IMG/VR virus record: IMGVR_UViG_3300023174_000058
Location: 1 to 64,000 of that record
Strand: one strand, 5' to 3'
From: a virus
DNA length: 64,000 nucleotides
Shown here: in pieces, positions 1-8,115 of the stretch
How positions within the stretch are numbered: the stretch's first letter is position 1
Layout: each line of letters starts with the position of its first letter
The notes under the pieces: model-generated
Seen by the model: only the letters and a program-made list of their open reading frames with translations
Database searches by the model: none
Told to the model about the DNA's origin: nothing
Made by a program: the position numbers and the translations under genes

Positions 1-49
1 TAGACAACTGCCCAGATAAGAAGTAAGATGCTGTTTCACAGGAGCTAAT
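1..49. other. Leader before helicase gene
   Basis: These 49 bases hold no complete gene. The last part carries an AGGAG Shine-Dalgarno site about 5 bases before the helicase ATG at 50. Whatever gene precedes this lies outside the window. Confidence 0.5.
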
Positions 50-1441
50 ATGGTTGACGAGAGGCAAGACTTTTCAAAATTTGGAAAGCAATTTCAGGAA
101 CATCTTTGTAATCTTATTCTTGATGATTCGCAATTCGCAGCGCAAATCGGTGAAGTTCTAGATGTAAACTTTTTAGAACTACGCTATCTGCGTGTTTTTA
201 CAGATAAAGTTTATGCTTATCGTAAAAAATACGGTATCCATCCATCGCGCGATACGATGGCGATGATCTTGCGCGCAGAGATTAGTGACGAAAATGACGT
301 GACTCAGAAACAAGTACGCGAGTATTTTGCTCGTGTACAGATGAGCGATGTACTTGTCGATGGTGCTGAACACATTAAAGATGTTTCTCTTGATTTTTGT
401 AAAAAGCAAAAGCTCAAAGAAGCAATGATGAAAAGCGTAGAACTTATTAAATCTTCATCATTTGATGAGGTTTCAAAGGTAATCAATGATGCTCTTAAGC
501 TTGGTACTGATAACAATCACGGCTATGACTATGCTGTGGATTTTGAACGACGTTTTGAAATCAAATCACGAAACCCTGTATCAACTGGTTGGGATCTTAT
601 TGACAACATTACAAGGGGTGGCCTTGGGCGCGGAGAGCTTGGCGTTGTTATTGCCCCAACCGGAGCAGGAAAAAGTATGGCGCTTGTGCATCTTGGCGCT
701 ACTGCTCTTAAACTGGGTTATAATGTTGTTCACTATACACTTGAATTACAAGACAAAGTAATTGCTGGTCGTTACGATAGTTGTCTTACTGGTCTGAATC
801 TTTCAGAAATACGTGAACATAAAGAAGTAATTCTTGATATGGTACAGACACTAAAAGGAAAATTGCTCATCAAAGAGTATCCAACAAAGAGTGCAAGTAC
901 AGCAACTATCAAAGCGCACCTTGATAAGTTAAAAGCTCATGGGCACCGTGTAGATTTTGTTATTGTAGATTATGGCGATCTACTACGCCCAGTTTCTAAA
1001 GAAAGAGAAAAGCGTCAAGAACTTGAGAGCATTTATGAAGAAATGCGTGGCATTGCTCAAATACATGAATGCTGTGTATGGACAGCTTCACAAACAAACC
1101 GTAGTGGTCTAAACGCAGAAGTAATCACCATGGAAAGTATTTCGGAAGCATTCAATAAATGTTTCGTTGCGGACTTTATTTGTACAATCAGCCGTACTAT
1201 CAAAGATAAGGCAAGTAATGAAGGACGCATGTATATTGCTAAGAACCGTAATGGACCTGATGGCATGGTATATCCATTATTCATGGACACGAAGAACGTT
1301 AAGATCAAAGTCCTGCAGCAAAGTGAAGAAAGCGCAAGTGATATAATTGCTAAAAGCGCCAAAGAACAAGAGCAGAGTTTAAAAGAGCGTTATCGTAAGT
1401 TTAAAAAGGAAACAGCAAATGAAAAAAATAGTAATGTTTAG
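50..1441 (+). CDS. Replicative DNA helicase, DnaB/T4 gp41-like
   Basis: 463 aa. Likely the ring helicase that unwinds DNA at the phage fork. The C-terminal RecA-like domain shows a Walker A motif APTGAGKS at residues 202-209, a Walker B region VDFVIVDYGD about 100 residues later, and the following TASQTNR segment typical of DnaB/gp41 helicases. The N-terminal ~170 residues would be the helical primase-interaction/collar domain. AGGAG lies just upstream of the ATG. The 3' end overlaps the thioredoxin gene by 23 bp, so the two are co-transcribed. No primase gene was recognised in the window. Confidence 0.88.
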   Translation: MVDERQDFSKFGKQFQEHLCNLILDDSQFAAQIGEVLDVNFLELRYLRVFTDKVYAYRKKYGIHPSRDTMAMILRAEISDENDVTQKQVREYFARVQMSDVLVDGAEHIKDVSLDFCKKQKLKEAMMKSVELIKSSSFDEVSKVINDALKLGTDNNHGYDYAVDFERRFEIKSRNPVSTGWDLIDNITRGGLGRGELGVVIAPTGAGKSMALVHLGATALKLGYNVVHYTLELQDKVIAGRYDSCLTGLNLSEIREHKEVILDMVQTLKGKLLIKEYPTKSASTATIKAHLDKLKAHGHRVDFVIVDYGDLLRPVSKEREKRQELESIYEEMRGIAQIHECCVWTASQTNRSGLNAEVITMESISEAFNKCFVADFICTISRTIKDKASNEGRMYIAKNRNGPDGMVYPLFMDTKNVKIKVLQQSEESASDIIAKSAKEQEQSLKERYRKFKKETANEKNSNV

Positions 1442-1688
1442 CGCTTCATGGTGTGCCCCATGTAAGCAAGCAAAACCTATATTTGAACAAACAGCAAAAT
1501 TGATTTCTGAGTCACAAAATGAAAATAGTGATGTTTATTTTCAAATTGTTGATATAGACGAAAATCGAGCAATGGCACAAGACTTTAATATAACAGGCGT
1601 ACCAACTTTTATGTTGATCGAAAATGATGAAGAAGTTAAACGTTTCGTTGGAGCGCAAAGCGTTGTTCGAGTAAAGGAGCTATTATGA
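1419..1688 (+). CDS. Thioredoxin/glutaredoxin-like protein
   Basis: 89 aa, thioredoxin fold. The redox motif WCAPC is at residues 11-15 and the cis-proline loop GVPTF lies near residue 62. It probably reduces the ribonucleotide reductase encoded directly downstream, whose large subunit ends in a CxxC tail. It overlaps the helicase end by 23 bp and the nrdB start by ATGA, so it belongs to one coupled operon. It is shorter than cellular thioredoxin (~105 aa), as usual for phage versions. Confidence 0.9.
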   Translation: MKKIVMFSASWCAPCKQAKPIFEQTAKLISESQNENSDVYFQIVDIDENRAMAQDFNITGVPTFMLIENDEEVKRFVGAQSVVRVKELL

Positions 1689-2641
1689 GTATTACAACTC
1701 CAAGACCAACTTATGGTCCATTTGAATATCCAAAAGCTTATGATTTTTTTCAAAAACAGCAATTAGCACATTGGGTTCCTTGGGAAGTACAAATGGGATC
1801 AGATGTTAATGATTGGAAAATGAATCTAAGCGAGACAGATCGACATGTTATCGGTAGTATTCTTAAAGGTTTTACACAAACAGAAATCTTTATTGAAGAT
1901 TATTGGTCAAATAAAGTGGCAAACTGGTTTAAAAAACCAGAAATTCAAATGATGGCTAATACTTTTGCTGGCTTTGAAAGCATCCATGCTGCCGGATATT
2001 CATATCTTGAAGAATCGCTTGGTATTCAAAACTATGAATCATTCCTTCACGAGCCCGCAGCTAAGGCTAAAATTGATCGTCTTATGTCTACTAAAGGTAA
2101 GACTAAAAAAGAAATTGCTGTATCGTTAGCGGTTTTCTCAGGATTTAACGAAGGTGTAAATCTTTTTTCATCATTCGCGGTTCTTATGTCGTTTCCGCAA
2201 AGAAACCTTCTAAAAGGCTTAGGACAGATTGTCTCATGGTCAATTAAAGATGAATCATTACACAGTGAAGCTGGCTGCTGGTTGTTCCGTGAATTTATTA
2301 AAGAATATCCAGAAGTATGGACGGATGAAGTAAAGAAAGAAATTTATGATGCAGCACGTTTAACTGTAGAACTAGAAGATAAATTTATTGAAACTGCTTT
2401 TACAAAAGGTAACCTCCCAAATCTCTCTATGCATGATCTTAAAAACTACATCCGTTATCGTGCAAACACTAAACTTCAAGATCTTGGCTTAAAACAAAAT
2501 TGGAAAAATATTGATAAAGAATCCCTTGAACGTTTGGAGTGGTTTGATGTATTATCAAGTGGTGTAGAATTACAAGATTTTTTTGCACAAAAAGTTACTG
2601 CTTATTCTAAAGGAATGGCAGATTTTGAAGGGGTATGGTAA
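1685..2641 (+). CDS. nrdB: Class I ribonucleotide reductase, beta subunit
   Basis: 318 aa. Carries the di-iron/tyrosyl-radical cofactor used by NrdA to reduce ribonucleotides. Metal ligands are visible: ExxH at E98/H101, a Glu in FNEG at E156, and ExxH in DESLH at E190/H193. The radical Tyr is four residues after H101, at Y105, as in E. coli Tyr122. The fragment FTQTEIFIEDYW supplies the first acidic ligand region. Start overlaps thioredoxin (ATGA); the end overlaps the nrdA start region. Confidence 0.93.
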   Translation: MSITTPRPTYGPFEYPKAYDFFQKQQLAHWVPWEVQMGSDVNDWKMNLSETDRHVIGSILKGFTQTEIFIEDYWSNKVANWFKKPEIQMMANTFAGFESIHAAGYSYLEESLGIQNYESFLHEPAAKAKIDRLMSTKGKTKKEIAVSLAVFSGFNEGVNLFSSFAVLMSFPQRNLLKGLGQIVSWSIKDESLHSEAGCWLFREFIKEYPEVWTDEVKKEIYDAARLTVELEDKFIETAFTKGNLPNLSMHDLKNYIRYRANTKLQDLGLKQNWKNIDKESLERLEWFDVLSSGVELQDFFAQKVTAYSKGMADFEGVW

Positions 2642-4371
2642 TGTCATTAGAACAGCTAAAAGAACATGGACTCGCACCAGAATTTTTAACATCTGAAGGA
2701 TATGAAACCCTTTCTAAAGGTTATCTTTTAGATGGGGAAGCCCCTATTGATATGTATAAAAGAGTAGCATCCGCTGCTGCTTCTTATTACGATGAGCCAC
2801 TAAGGAGTGAACTGCAAGCCCGTTTCTTTAAATATATTTGGAATAATTGGTTAGCGCTTGCCACTCCGGTAGCATCAAACATGGGCACTGATCGTGGGCT
2901 ACCAATTAGTTGCTACGGACAGTACATGGGGGACAGCGTTTCGGATATTTTTAAAACATATCATGAAGCCGCTATGTTAACAAAAAATGGTGGTGGTGTT
3001 GGCACGTATGTTGGAAAGATCCGCTCCAGAGGGTCACCAATTAAGGGCAATGGTAAGAGCGAAGGTATTATCCCTTGGTTGAAAGTTCACGAACAAACAT
3101 TCCAAAGTGTTGGTCAAGGTGGCGTGCGTCGTGGCGCGGTTGCTGCTTATCTAGACGCAGATCATGGGGATGTTGATGAATTTATTGATATTCGTCGTCC
3201 AAATGGTGATATTTCTCGTCGTTGCCTCTCTAACAACTTTCATCATGCGATCATCTATTCAGATGATTTTATGAATCGCGCATTAGATGGCGATCTAAAA
3301 GCTCGTGAGATTTGGGAAAAAGGTTTAAAAACTCGTCTTGAAACTGGTGAACATTATATGATGTTCGGTGATAATGCAAACAATCATCGACCAGATGCTT
3401 ATATTAAAAATAATTTAAGGATTCATACAAGTCAGTTGTGTTCAGAAATTTTTCTTTATAATGACGAACAACATACTTTTGTTTGTTGTTTATCAAGTGT
3501 CAACGTTGCTCGTTATGATGAATGGAAAAACGATCCAAACTTCCTAAAAGACTGTATTTATTTTTTAGATGCAGTAATGGAAGAATTTATTGTTAAAGCA
3601 CGCAAGATTGAGGGATTTGAAAAAGCTGTTCGTTTCTCTGAAAAAAGCCGAGCTCTAGGGCTTGGTGCGTTAGGGTGGCACACACTTCTACAATCAAAAT
3701 TAATTCCTTTTGATAGTTTTGAAGCAATGCGTCTTAATGCGGAAATTTTCCGTACAATGGATAAATTAACCCTTCAGGCTTCTAAGGAGCTTGCTAAATT
3801 AAAAGGAACACCAGAATGGTGTATCGATACACGTAATACGCATCGTCTTGCTATTGCTCCAACAGTTTCAAATTCATTAATTTCTGGTGGCGTAAGCCAA
3901 GGAGTTGAGCCAATTATCGCAAATTATTACGCACAAAAGACTGCAAAGGGGTCATTTGTCCGTAAGAATCCAGCACTACAAAAACTCTTACAAGAAAAAG
4001 GACTTGATAATTTTGATACTTGGCAACAAATTAATTCTGATGGGGGTAGTGTTCTTGGTGTTAATGGTTTAAATGATTTAGAAAAAGAAGTATTTTTAAC
4101 TGCTCGTGAAATAAATCAACACACAATTATAAAGCAAGCAGCACAACGCCAAAAATGGATCGATCAAGGACAAAGTATTAATCTTTTTTTTACAGCACCA
4201 GCAAGTTTAAATTCAGAAGATAAGAAAAAACTTGGCAAGTATATACATGAAGTCCACTTAGAAGCTTGGAAACAAGGCTTAAAAAGTCTTTATTATCTTC
4301 GCGGAGAAAGCGTTCTAAAAGCAGATAATGTATATAGAAGCAGTGGTGAATGTAAGGCTTGCGAAGGTTAA
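2641..4371 (+). CDS. nrdA: Class I ribonucleotide reductase, alpha subunit
   Basis: 576 aa from the second of two nearby ATGs (2635, 2641). The GAAGGGG Shine-Dalgarno site favours 2641. It is much shorter than E. coli NrdA (761 aa): the N-terminal ATP-cone is missing, so dATP activity control through that domain should be absent. Visible motifs are the glycine loop NGGGVGT, the thiyl-radical loop with C267 and E269, a partner Cys in VCCLSS, and a redox-active CKAC C-terminal tail. In the active-site loop the usual Asn two residues before the radical Cys is Gln (SQLCSEI). Substrate is supplied downstream to ThyX and dUTPase steps. Confidence 0.92.
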   Translation: MSLEQLKEHGLAPEFLTSEGYETLSKGYLLDGEAPIDMYKRVASAAASYYDEPLRSELQARFFKYIWNNWLALATPVASNMGTDRGLPISCYGQYMGDSVSDIFKTYHEAAMLTKNGGGVGTYVGKIRSRGSPIKGNGKSEGIIPWLKVHEQTFQSVGQGGVRRGAVAAYLDADHGDVDEFIDIRRPNGDISRRCLSNNFHHAIIYSDDFMNRALDGDLKAREIWEKGLKTRLETGEHYMMFGDNANNHRPDAYIKNNLRIHTSQLCSEIFLYNDEQHTFVCCLSSVNVARYDEWKNDPNFLKDCIYFLDAVMEEFIVKARKIEGFEKAVRFSEKSRALGLGALGWHTLLQSKLIPFDSFEAMRLNAEIFRTMDKLTLQASKELAKLKGTPEWCIDTRNTHRLAIAPTVSNSLISGGVSQGVEPIIANYYAQKTAKGSFVRKNPALQKLLQEKGLDNFDTWQQINSDGGSVLGVNGLNDLEKEVFLTAREINQHTIIKQAAQRQKWIDQGQSINLFFTAPASLNSEDKKKLGKYIHEVHLEAWKQGLKSLYYLRGESVLKADNVYRSSGECKACEG

Positions 4372-4382
4372 TATTGAATAAA

Positions 4383-4434
4383 TTGCTATAAAAACAACTC
4401 TACCATGCTATACTGGTGTGGTAGAGTTTTTATT
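4383..4434 (+). promoter_or_regulatory. Terminator hairpin with promoter in its loop
   Basis: Perfect 10-bp stem AACTCTACCA/TGGTAGAGTT (4396-4405 and 4419-4428) followed by a T-rich tract looks like an intrinsic terminator for the RNR operon. The 13-nt loop contains an extended -10, TGCTATACT (TATACT at 4409-4414). RNA started there would lack the left arm and could not form the terminator. A weak TTGCTA lies 20 bp upstream. Confidence 0.65.
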
Positions 4435-4444
4435 TGGAGAACAC

Positions 4445-4684
4445 ATGCTAAATCATTATGAAAAGAAATTTTTAAAAGAATTACATGAAAACACAAAAAA
4501 AGATGTTGACCTAACAAAAGATTCGTTCTATAGTGGCGAACTTCGTATGCATTATAAACATCTTGTTGTTGACGGGAAGGTGACTACTCACAGAGTTGAT
4601 CTTTTCAACTTGCAAGATACCGGTGCCCGTGGTAAGATGTTTGAAGAAGTACGAGCACTAACCAGAGCGCTACTGCTCAACTAG
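4445..4684 (+). CDS. Hypothetical protein
   Basis: 79 aa from the ATG after TTTGGAGAACAC, in preference to an upstream start that would run through the terminator/promoter hairpin. Starts MLNHYEKKFLKELHENT, mixed charged, no membrane segment, no recognised domain. First gene of the unit that leads through GroES-like and ThyX genes. Confidence 0.7.
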   Translation: MLNHYEKKFLKELHENTKKDVDLTKDSFYSGELRMHYKHLVVDGKVTTHRVDLFNLQDTGARGKMFEEVRALTRALLLN

Positions 4685-4693
4685 GAGAACACT

Positions 4694-5020
4694 ATGGCCG
4701 AACTACGCGAAGTTATGACAGGGCTAGGCACCAAGACACCAGCCGAGAAGGTAAAGAGCGTCGAGGAGCACATTGCTGATTATGTTAAGGGCAGTGTAAA
4801 GACTGAAGAAGAAATTAAGCTCCTACGTGAACATCTACGTGATTTTAAGAAGAGTTTTATTGAGAACCAGTATCTAACCAAGCAACAGGTTAAGCTGCTA
4901 GAAAAAGCCAAGAAGCTTATTAAAGATAACAGCGACATCGACAAGCTTGTAGACATGGTTGGCAAGATTCGTGGTACCAAGGTTGATGTTGGAGGCGAAT
5001 CAGAAGGCGAGGCGAACTAA
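4694..5020 (+). CDS. Hypothetical helical protein
   Basis: 108 aa, start preceded by CTAGGAGAACACT. Rich in Glu and Lys, predicted mostly helical with a long coiled-coil-like stretch around residues 20-90. Not recognised. Its stop overlaps the first base of the GroES-like gene, so the two are translationally coupled. Confidence 0.75.
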   Translation: MAELREVMTGLGTKTPAEKVKSVEEHIADYVKGSVKTEEEIKLLREHLRDFKKSFIENQYLTKQQVKLLEKAKKLIKDNSDIDKLVDMVGKIRGTKVDVGGESEGEAN

Positions 5021-5310
5021 TGTTATTTATTCCACTTAATAAACTTGTACTAATTGAGAGGGTTCACTCGCCCAAGAAAACTAAAAATGTTGGTGGATTC
5101 GTTGTCCCAGAGGAATCTATGCAATCGCGCTATTGCGTTGTAAAAGTCCTACGTTGCAGCGATCTAGCTAAGAGCGATCTTATGCTACAGGAAGGGGATC
5201 TTATCGTTGTGCAAACTGCACTTATTGATGAAATCCAATTTGATGATCACAAGTTTCATGTAATTAGCGAGAATGGCGTTGTAGCACGTTTACAAGAAAG
5301 CGATTTTTAA
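5020..5310 (+). CDS. GroES-like co-chaperonin
   Basis: 96 aa, the length of GroES. The layout matches a co-chaperonin: N-terminal PLNKLVLIERV strand, a mobile-loop-like KKTKNVGGFVVPEE segment, a central EGDLIVVQ strand (like VGDIVIF in GroES) and a C-terminal SENGVVARLQ strand. The family caps GroEL and sets the folding chamber; in T4 the phage co-chaperonin gp31 is needed for major capsid folding. A phage GroEL lies at 20763, so a matched pair is plausible. Identification is by motif layout, not by search. Confidence 0.72.
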   Translation: MLFIPLNKLVLIERVHSPKKTKNVGGFVVPEESMQSRYCVVKVLRCSDLAKSDLMLQEGDLIVVQTALIDEIQFDDHKFHVISENGVVARLQESDF

Positions 5311-6006
5311 ATGAACAGTATAGAACTCTATGGAGATAAGATTGGAAAAGTTGAGCTTGTCGATGCAGTTGGTTCAGACCTTACTATTGTTAATTCTGCT
5401 CGCGTATCATTTGGAGTTCATAAATCTGAATTAGACGACAAAGATCGGAAGCTAATCCGTTATCTCATTAAGCACAAGCATACTTCAACTCTAGAGCATT
5501 GTTTTGTCACTTTCCGAGTAAAGGTACCACTATTTATTCGTTCGCAACACCATAGACATCGCACTTGGAGTTATAATGAGATCTCTCGCCGTTATACGGC
5601 AGAGAATCTAGAATTCTACGAGCCTATGAGTTTTAGAACTCAGCATGAAAAGAATCGCCAAGCTAGCAACGAAAACGAGACGATTGATCCGATTGTTTAT
5701 GAAGTCGGAGAAATAACTGCATCAAGAGCTATTAGAGATCATCATTTAGCGGCGGTATTTCTTTATGAAGAGATGATGCGAAAAGGTGTATGCCGTGAAC
5801 AAGCCCGTGGAATTCTTCCACAAAATATGTACACTGAATATTACGCAAGTGCAAATCTTTCAAATATTCTAAAGTTTATTGAGTTACGTTCGCATGAAGG
5901 CGCTCAACTTGAAATTCAAAAAGTAGCCGAAGCAATGCTCAAAATTCTTGAGGGGCTCTATCCAGAAACGATTAAAGCGTATTACGAAGTAAAGAATGTT
6001 GCCTAA
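5311..6006 (+). CDS. thyX: Flavin-dependent thymidylate synthase ThyX
   Basis: 231 aa. Converts dUMP to dTMP using FAD, NADPH and methylene-tetrahydrofolate. The ThyX signature RHRxxSxNExSxRY is present as RHRTWSYNEISRRY from about residue 82. An N-terminal SARVSFG segment and C-terminal LRSHEGAQLEI also fit. The ATG directly follows the GroES-like stop, and the gene overlaps the next ORF by 11 bp. With dUTPase and RNR it completes a phage-encoded dTTP route. Confidence 0.95.
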   Translation: MNSIELYGDKIGKVELVDAVGSDLTIVNSARVSFGVHKSELDDKDRKLIRYLIKHKHTSTLEHCFVTFRVKVPLFIRSQHHRHRTWSYNEISRRYTAENLEFYEPMSFRTQHEKNRQASNENETIDPIVYEVGEITASRAIRDHHLAAVFLYEEMMRKGVCREQARGILPQNMYTEYYASANLSNILKFIELRSHEGAQLEIQKVAEAMLKILEGLYPETIKAYYEVKNVA

Positions 6007-6826
6007 ATCTAAGAAGCAGCCTCTAAAACTATCCTATGATAATATTGTCGTAGGCTCTAGTTTAGAGGCTGTTTTATTTGCTCATCAAATAAATGCTCCG
6101 CTTATTTGTACAAAAATACAAAAACCATACTTTTTTGAAGAAATGGAAGACTTTGGTATTGGTACAAATAAATTAGATGCTTGGAATAAGTATATATTTA
6201 TATTAGGCATTGGTGGTCTTTTCCCATTCGCGGACAAAGTTAAGCTTTTAAGATATATTGATGCAAATACAATAAAAGCTATAACTTGGGAAGAAACTGT
6301 AGTAGATATAAAATTTAATAAACTTTTTTTGTTTAGCGATGAATCATTTTATGACTTGCCAATACAACCAACTAAGTCTAACAATGATATTATTATGGTG
6401 GATTGGTTAAAGGTTAAAAGTGGTCGATATCACGATTATCAATTTATCGACAGAGAAAGTAAATTTATCAATAAATTAATATTTTATGCTGGTAGTAATA
6501 AATATGGTGATAAACAGTCTAAAGATTGTCTTGTTATATCTTATTTAAAAGAAAACGAACAACATTACAGTAAATACGCCGAGTATGTTGTAAAGATTAA
6601 AACTGAAAAAATTCTAGAAGAAAGTGGCATTAAGCAAAACAGTATTTTAAAAATTGAAGTTGAACATTTACAGCGCGATATTATTCCTATAAACGGTAAC
6701 AGCTATGAAATGTTTGATAATGTTATACCTATGATTGGGGTAGAACCTAAAACTGCTTGGCAATTTAAAAAGCTACGATTTAAAATAACATATCTACAGT
6801 ACATACAAAAGAAGTTAGGTCTTTGA
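5996..6826 (+). CDS. Conserved-looking hypothetical protein, Rossmann-like N-terminus
   Basis: 276 aa. The N-terminus YDNIVVGSSLEAVLFAHQ resembles a dinucleotide-binding beta-alpha-beta start (G-S-S-L-E), but the glycine pattern is incomplete. No signal peptide or clear membrane segment. Overlaps thyX by 11 bp and the next gene by 1 bp (TGATG), suggesting the two unknown proteins of this pair work together. Function not assigned. Confidence 0.7.
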   Translation: MLPKSKKQPLKLSYDNIVVGSSLEAVLFAHQINAPLICTKIQKPYFFEEMEDFGIGTNKLDAWNKYIFILGIGGLFPFADKVKLLRYIDANTIKAITWEETVVDIKFNKLFLFSDESFYDLPIQPTKSNNDIIMVDWLKVKSGRYHDYQFIDRESKFINKLIFYAGSNKYGDKQSKDCLVISYLKENEQHYSKYAEYVVKIKTEKILEESGIKQNSILKIEVEHLQRDIIPINGNSYEMFDNVIPMIGVEPKTAWQFKKLRFKITYLQYIQKKLGL

Positions 6827-7638
6827 TGGAAACAAATAATCTAGTACACCATGTTGCGGGCATAATACCTGTAGCCGGTGAACCATTAAATTTCAATATG
6901 CCTTGGCATGACTCAATGATGCCAGTACACAAAGATTATCATGCGGTCGAAAGGGCTGTACATTCAGCCGCAGTTGCTGGTTGTCAAACTATTTGGATTA
7001 TTCTACACAGGGAAACTCAGCCATTAATTAAAAAAAAGATAACTTCTTGGATTTACGATCCATCAAATGTGTGGCGTGGTAGTAACGTATATTTTAATAA
7101 AAAAGAAATACCTGTTTATTATGTTGCAATAAATCCAAAAGATCGTAAGCGCAGAGACTCACAAGCATGGAGTGCTCTTTATGGTGCCAGAGTAGCTTCA
7201 TATGTTAGCCTAAAAATAAGCCGCTGGGTCGTACCAAAAAGATTTCTGGTAGTCTCTCCGTATGGAGTAAGCTGCGAAGAAACTTTAAAAGAAAACAGAT
7301 ATTTGATAAGAGCATCGCAAAATGTATTGTTCAAATACAATGGTAAAACATTTTTAGACGATGAGCATATTCCATTTACATTTGATGCAAATGGATATAA
7401 AACGTGTAAAGACTACTTTAGGGAAAATTATAGCGGCAATGACTCAGATAAAAAGTTTTCCGATGTATTTAAAAAGATAGATGTTAGCACCTACAGGACG
7501 TTAGAATTACCTTGGCATTATAATATTAGCGACTGGGACAAGTATAGGTTGTTTTTATCTTCTGAACACAGTAAATTGTGTACTAGACCAAAATATATGG
7601 TAAAACATAAATGGCATGGTCTAATTCCCGATAAATAA
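6826..7638 (+). CDS. Putative nucleotidyltransferase-like protein (GT-A-like)
   Basis: 270 aa. I use the ATG at 6826; a TTG three bases earlier is also possible. N-terminal GIIPVAGEP, then AVERAVHSAAVAGCQTIWII resembles the start of sugar-phosphate nucleotidyltransferases (GIIPAAGxG... ALExAVxxxxxAGxxxIxII), although the glycine-rich loop is degenerate. No classical catalytic Lys loop recognised. Immediately follows the Rossmann-like gene. Confidence 0.55.
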   Translation: METNNLVHHVAGIIPVAGEPLNFNMPWHDSMMPVHKDYHAVERAVHSAAVAGCQTIWIILHRETQPLIKKKITSWIYDPSNVWRGSNVYFNKKEIPVYYVAINPKDRKRRDSQAWSALYGARVASYVSLKISRWVVPKRFLVVSPYGVSCEETLKENRYLIRASQNVLFKYNGKTFLDDEHIPFTFDANGYKTCKDYFRENYSGNDSDKKFSDVFKKIDVSTYRTLELPWHYNISDWDKYRLFLSSEHSKLCTRPKYMVKHKWHGLIPDK

Positions 7639-7644
7639 TTTTTC

Positions 7645-7690
7645 TTTACAACTTATTGACGAGATGGTACACTTCTACCATCTCGTTTTC
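7645..7690 (+). promoter_or_regulatory. Terminator hairpin overlapping a sigma70-type promoter
   Basis: Perfect 11-bp stem ACGAGATGGTA/TACCATCTCGT (7659-7669, 7676-7686) with a T-rich 3' side. TTTACA at 7645-7650, a 17-bp spacer and TACACT at 7668-7673 form a promoter whose -10 sits at the top of the stem and in the loop. The downstream gene starts at 7704 after TTTTGGAGC. Confidence 0.6.
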
Positions 7691-7703
7691 TTTTGGAGCA
7701 TAT

Positions 7704-7910
7704 ATGGATTGGGAGAAGAAGTATCACGCTTTAAAAAAGAATTTTGATCTTCTTGACAGACATAATGATGTATTGTATCGTGTCTTTCATGCAGCTCGCT
7801 CATTGCGAAACAGTGGCTACGATGGCGAATTTATTGGTGATGTAACTTCTGATTTATTCCGCGCTATTCGTGATGTAGAACAATACGAGAAGGAATTAAA
7901 GAATGACTGA
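7704..7910 (+). CDS. Hypothetical small protein
   Basis: 68 aa, starting at ATG 7704 after a GGAG site rather than at an upstream start that would run through the terminator/promoter. Helical and charged (MDWEKKYHALKKNFDLLD). Overlaps the next gene by 8 bp. No domain recognised. Confidence 0.7.
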   Translation: MDWEKKYHALKKNFDLLDRHNDVLYRVFHAARSLRNSGYDGEFIGDVTSDLFRAIRDVEQYEKELKND

Positions 7911-8115
7911 CTCTGAAAAAATAGAGTGGTTGACCGCTACAAATAATGCCCTTATGGAATCGCAAGAGCTTTTGGCTGGCGAAGTAAAAGAACTCCGAGA
8001 ATGTTTAAGATGGTACCTTGATAATGACCCAACAAATGATGTTACTTATGAAATAGACAAGAACTATCTTAAAGGCAAGTATCGTGCCATGAAAGCGCTA
8101 GGAGAACATAAATGA
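7903..8115 (+). CDS. Hypothetical small coiled-coil protein
   Basis: 70 aa, an N-terminal helix with leucine/alanine heptads (EKIEWLTATNNALMESQELL). Overlaps dnaE by ATGA. Its position directly before the polymerase suggests a replication-associated role, but nothing in the sequence proves it. Confidence 0.7.
   Translation: MTDSEKIEWLTATNNALMESQELLAGEVKELRECLRWYLDNDPTNDVTYEIDKNYLKGKYRAMKALGEHK

Noticed and set aside
5528-5535. Late-type motif CTATTTAT inside thyX
   Set aside because: Lies in conserved coding sequence (PLFIR) with no gene start downstream; chance match in AT-rich DNA, as are 10293 and 18334.
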